Assembly: GCF_003286075.1 (NCBI RefSeq)
Contig: NZ_QLUV01000001.1
Location: 124,001-188,000 of the forward strand
DNA: 64,000 nt
Origin: Paracoccus endophyticus
GTDB taxonomy: Bacteria > Pseudomonadota > Alphaproteobacteria > Rhodobacterales > Rhodobacteraceae
Reading direction: 5' to 3'
A program made the translations under genes and the position numbers. This document shows, in pieces, positions 63,353 through 64,000 of the stretch. Every line of letters starts with the position of its first letter. Position 1 is the stretch's first letter. The notes below the pieces were generated by a model. It was given only the letters and a program-made list of their open reading frames with translations, was not told where the DNA came from and did no database searches.

Positions 63353-64000
63353 ATGGACGACAACAATCGCAACCTGATCCTCGCCATGGTGCTGTCGGCG
63401 CTGGTGATGATCGGGTGGTATGCCTTCTTCGCGCCCGAGCCGCCGCCGGCCCCCGCGCCCGAGGCTGCGACGCAGACGGTCCCCGGAACGGCGACCCCGG
63501 CCGGAACCGCCGCGGTGCCGGCGGGCACTGCCGCGCCCCCCCTGGCCACCGGCGCGCCCTCCGCGGTGACCGGCGCGGCCGACGATCCGGTCCTGGCCGC
63601 CCCCCGCGTCGCGATCAAGTCGCCCGCGCTGGAGGGATCGATCTCGCTGGCCGGCGGTCGCGTGGACGACCTGCTGCTCAGCGGCTACCGCGAGACGCTG
63701 GACCCCGGCTCCCCCTTCGTGCGGCTGCTGTCGCCCACCGCCGCGCCCCGCGTCACGGCCGAGGGCAGCCCCGTCGCGCCCGGCGGGGACGCCGCGCTGG
63801 TGGTGCACAAGCCGTATTACGCCGTCTATGGCTGGATGCCCGGCCCGGGCGTCGATCCCGCGCTGGTCCCCACGCCCGCGACGCTGTGGTCGGTGGAAAG
63901 CGGCACGACCCTGTCGCCCGGACAGCCGGTCACGCTGGCCTGGGACAACGGCGCGGGCCAGATCTTCCGCCGCACGTTCGAGCTGGACGACCATTTCCTG
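63353..64000 (+). CDS. yidC: membrane protein insertase YidC (5' part)
   Basis: First 216 codons visible, open to the window end. Starts MDDNNRNLILAMVLSALVMIGW with the N-terminal transmembrane helix, then an Ala/Pro/Thr-rich linker (about 25-70) and the start of the periplasmic beta-supersandwich domain (ISLAGGRVDDLLLSGYRETL; PVTLAWDNGAGQIFRRTFELD). AGGGG lies before the ATG. YidC inserts proteins into the inner membrane with or without SecYEG. The hydrophobic insertase core is beyond the window. Confidence 0.93.
   Translation, partial: MDDNNRNLILAMVLSALVMIGWYAFFAPEPPPAPAPEAATQTVPGTATPAGTAAVPAGTAAPPLATGAPSAVTGAADDPVLAAPRVAIKSPALEGSISLAGGRVDDLLLSGYRETLDPGSPFVRLLSPTAAPRVTAEGSPVAPGGDAALVVHKPYYAVYGWMPGPGVDPALVPTPATLWSVESGTTLSPGQPVTLAWDNGAGQIFRRTFELDDHFL

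Noticed and set aside
1-64000. CRISPR arrays, intact insertion sequences, prophage genes and riboswitches
   Set aside because: None recognised. Repeats found are short tandem or local duplications without spacer regularity or inverted ends.

Overview
The window is a very GC-rich chromosomal segment from an alphaproteobacterium, most likely a Rhodobacteraceae member close to Paracoccus. This is inferred from gene content and order: flgB-flgC-fliE-fliQ-flgFGAH-fliL diverging from fliI, rimP-nusA-ylxR-infB, a carboxyspermidine route to polyamines, and DUF6165 and CgeB-type glycan genes. No sequence search was possible, so the genus is a guess. Coding is dense, with many 1-4 base overlaps and GTG or TTG starts. 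No CRISPR array, rRNA, prophage or intact insertion sequence was seen.

Layout. 1-3.7 kb: an extensin-like periplasmic protein, a Crp/Fnr regulator and two DUF2382 stress proteins. 3.8-9.9 kb: flagellar basal-body and export genes read divergently from a 99-bp promoter region holding a CtrA-like site. 10-11.5 kb: a family-2 glycosyltransferase whose 3' end was tandemly duplicated and is decaying. 11.5-17.8 kb: secA, a parvulin-type prolyl isomerase, argJ with a histone-H1-like N-terminal extension, a Nudix hydrolase and a 42-residue protein. 17.9-23.4 kb: the rimP-nusA-ylxR-infB operon behind an intrinsic terminator that may act as an attenuator. 23.6-34.5 kb: an AI-2E-type permease, two polyamine genes, glutaredoxin, a nitrilase-family hydrolase, MarR, ubiG, prolyl iminopeptidase, tRNA-Arg(CCT), a LacI regulator and a CbpA/CbpM pair.

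34.8-51.1 kb: a ROK regulator and then a large glycan locus. A nine-gene leftward operon (nucleotide-sugar epimerases and decarboxylase, four or five glycosyltransferases, DUF6165) diverges from a rightward group: histidine phosphatase, methyltransferase, a glycoside hydrolase that looks circularly permuted, and inositol-3-phosphate synthase. An alcohol dehydrogenase and a Gfo/Idh oxidoreductase follow. I infer a surface glycan or glycolipid that may contain inositol and xylose.

51.2-58.7 kb: a ferritin-like DUF892 protein, then a second cluster: polysaccharide pyruvyl transferase, FrhB-family protein, FemAB-like N-acyltransferase, thioesterase and an AMP-ligase fused to a carrier protein. 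Together these look like a carrier-bound acyl or aminoacyl decoration system for a surface polymer. 58.9-64 kb: tRNA-Met(CAT), an HPP-CBS membrane protein, gltX, a small zinc metallopeptidase, a PfkB-family sugar kinase and the start of yidC, which runs off the end.

The two glycan clusters are the best candidates for an undescribed system. The permuted hydrolase, the argJ extension, the rimP leader terminator and the decaying glycosyltransferase repeats are the clearest single oddities.
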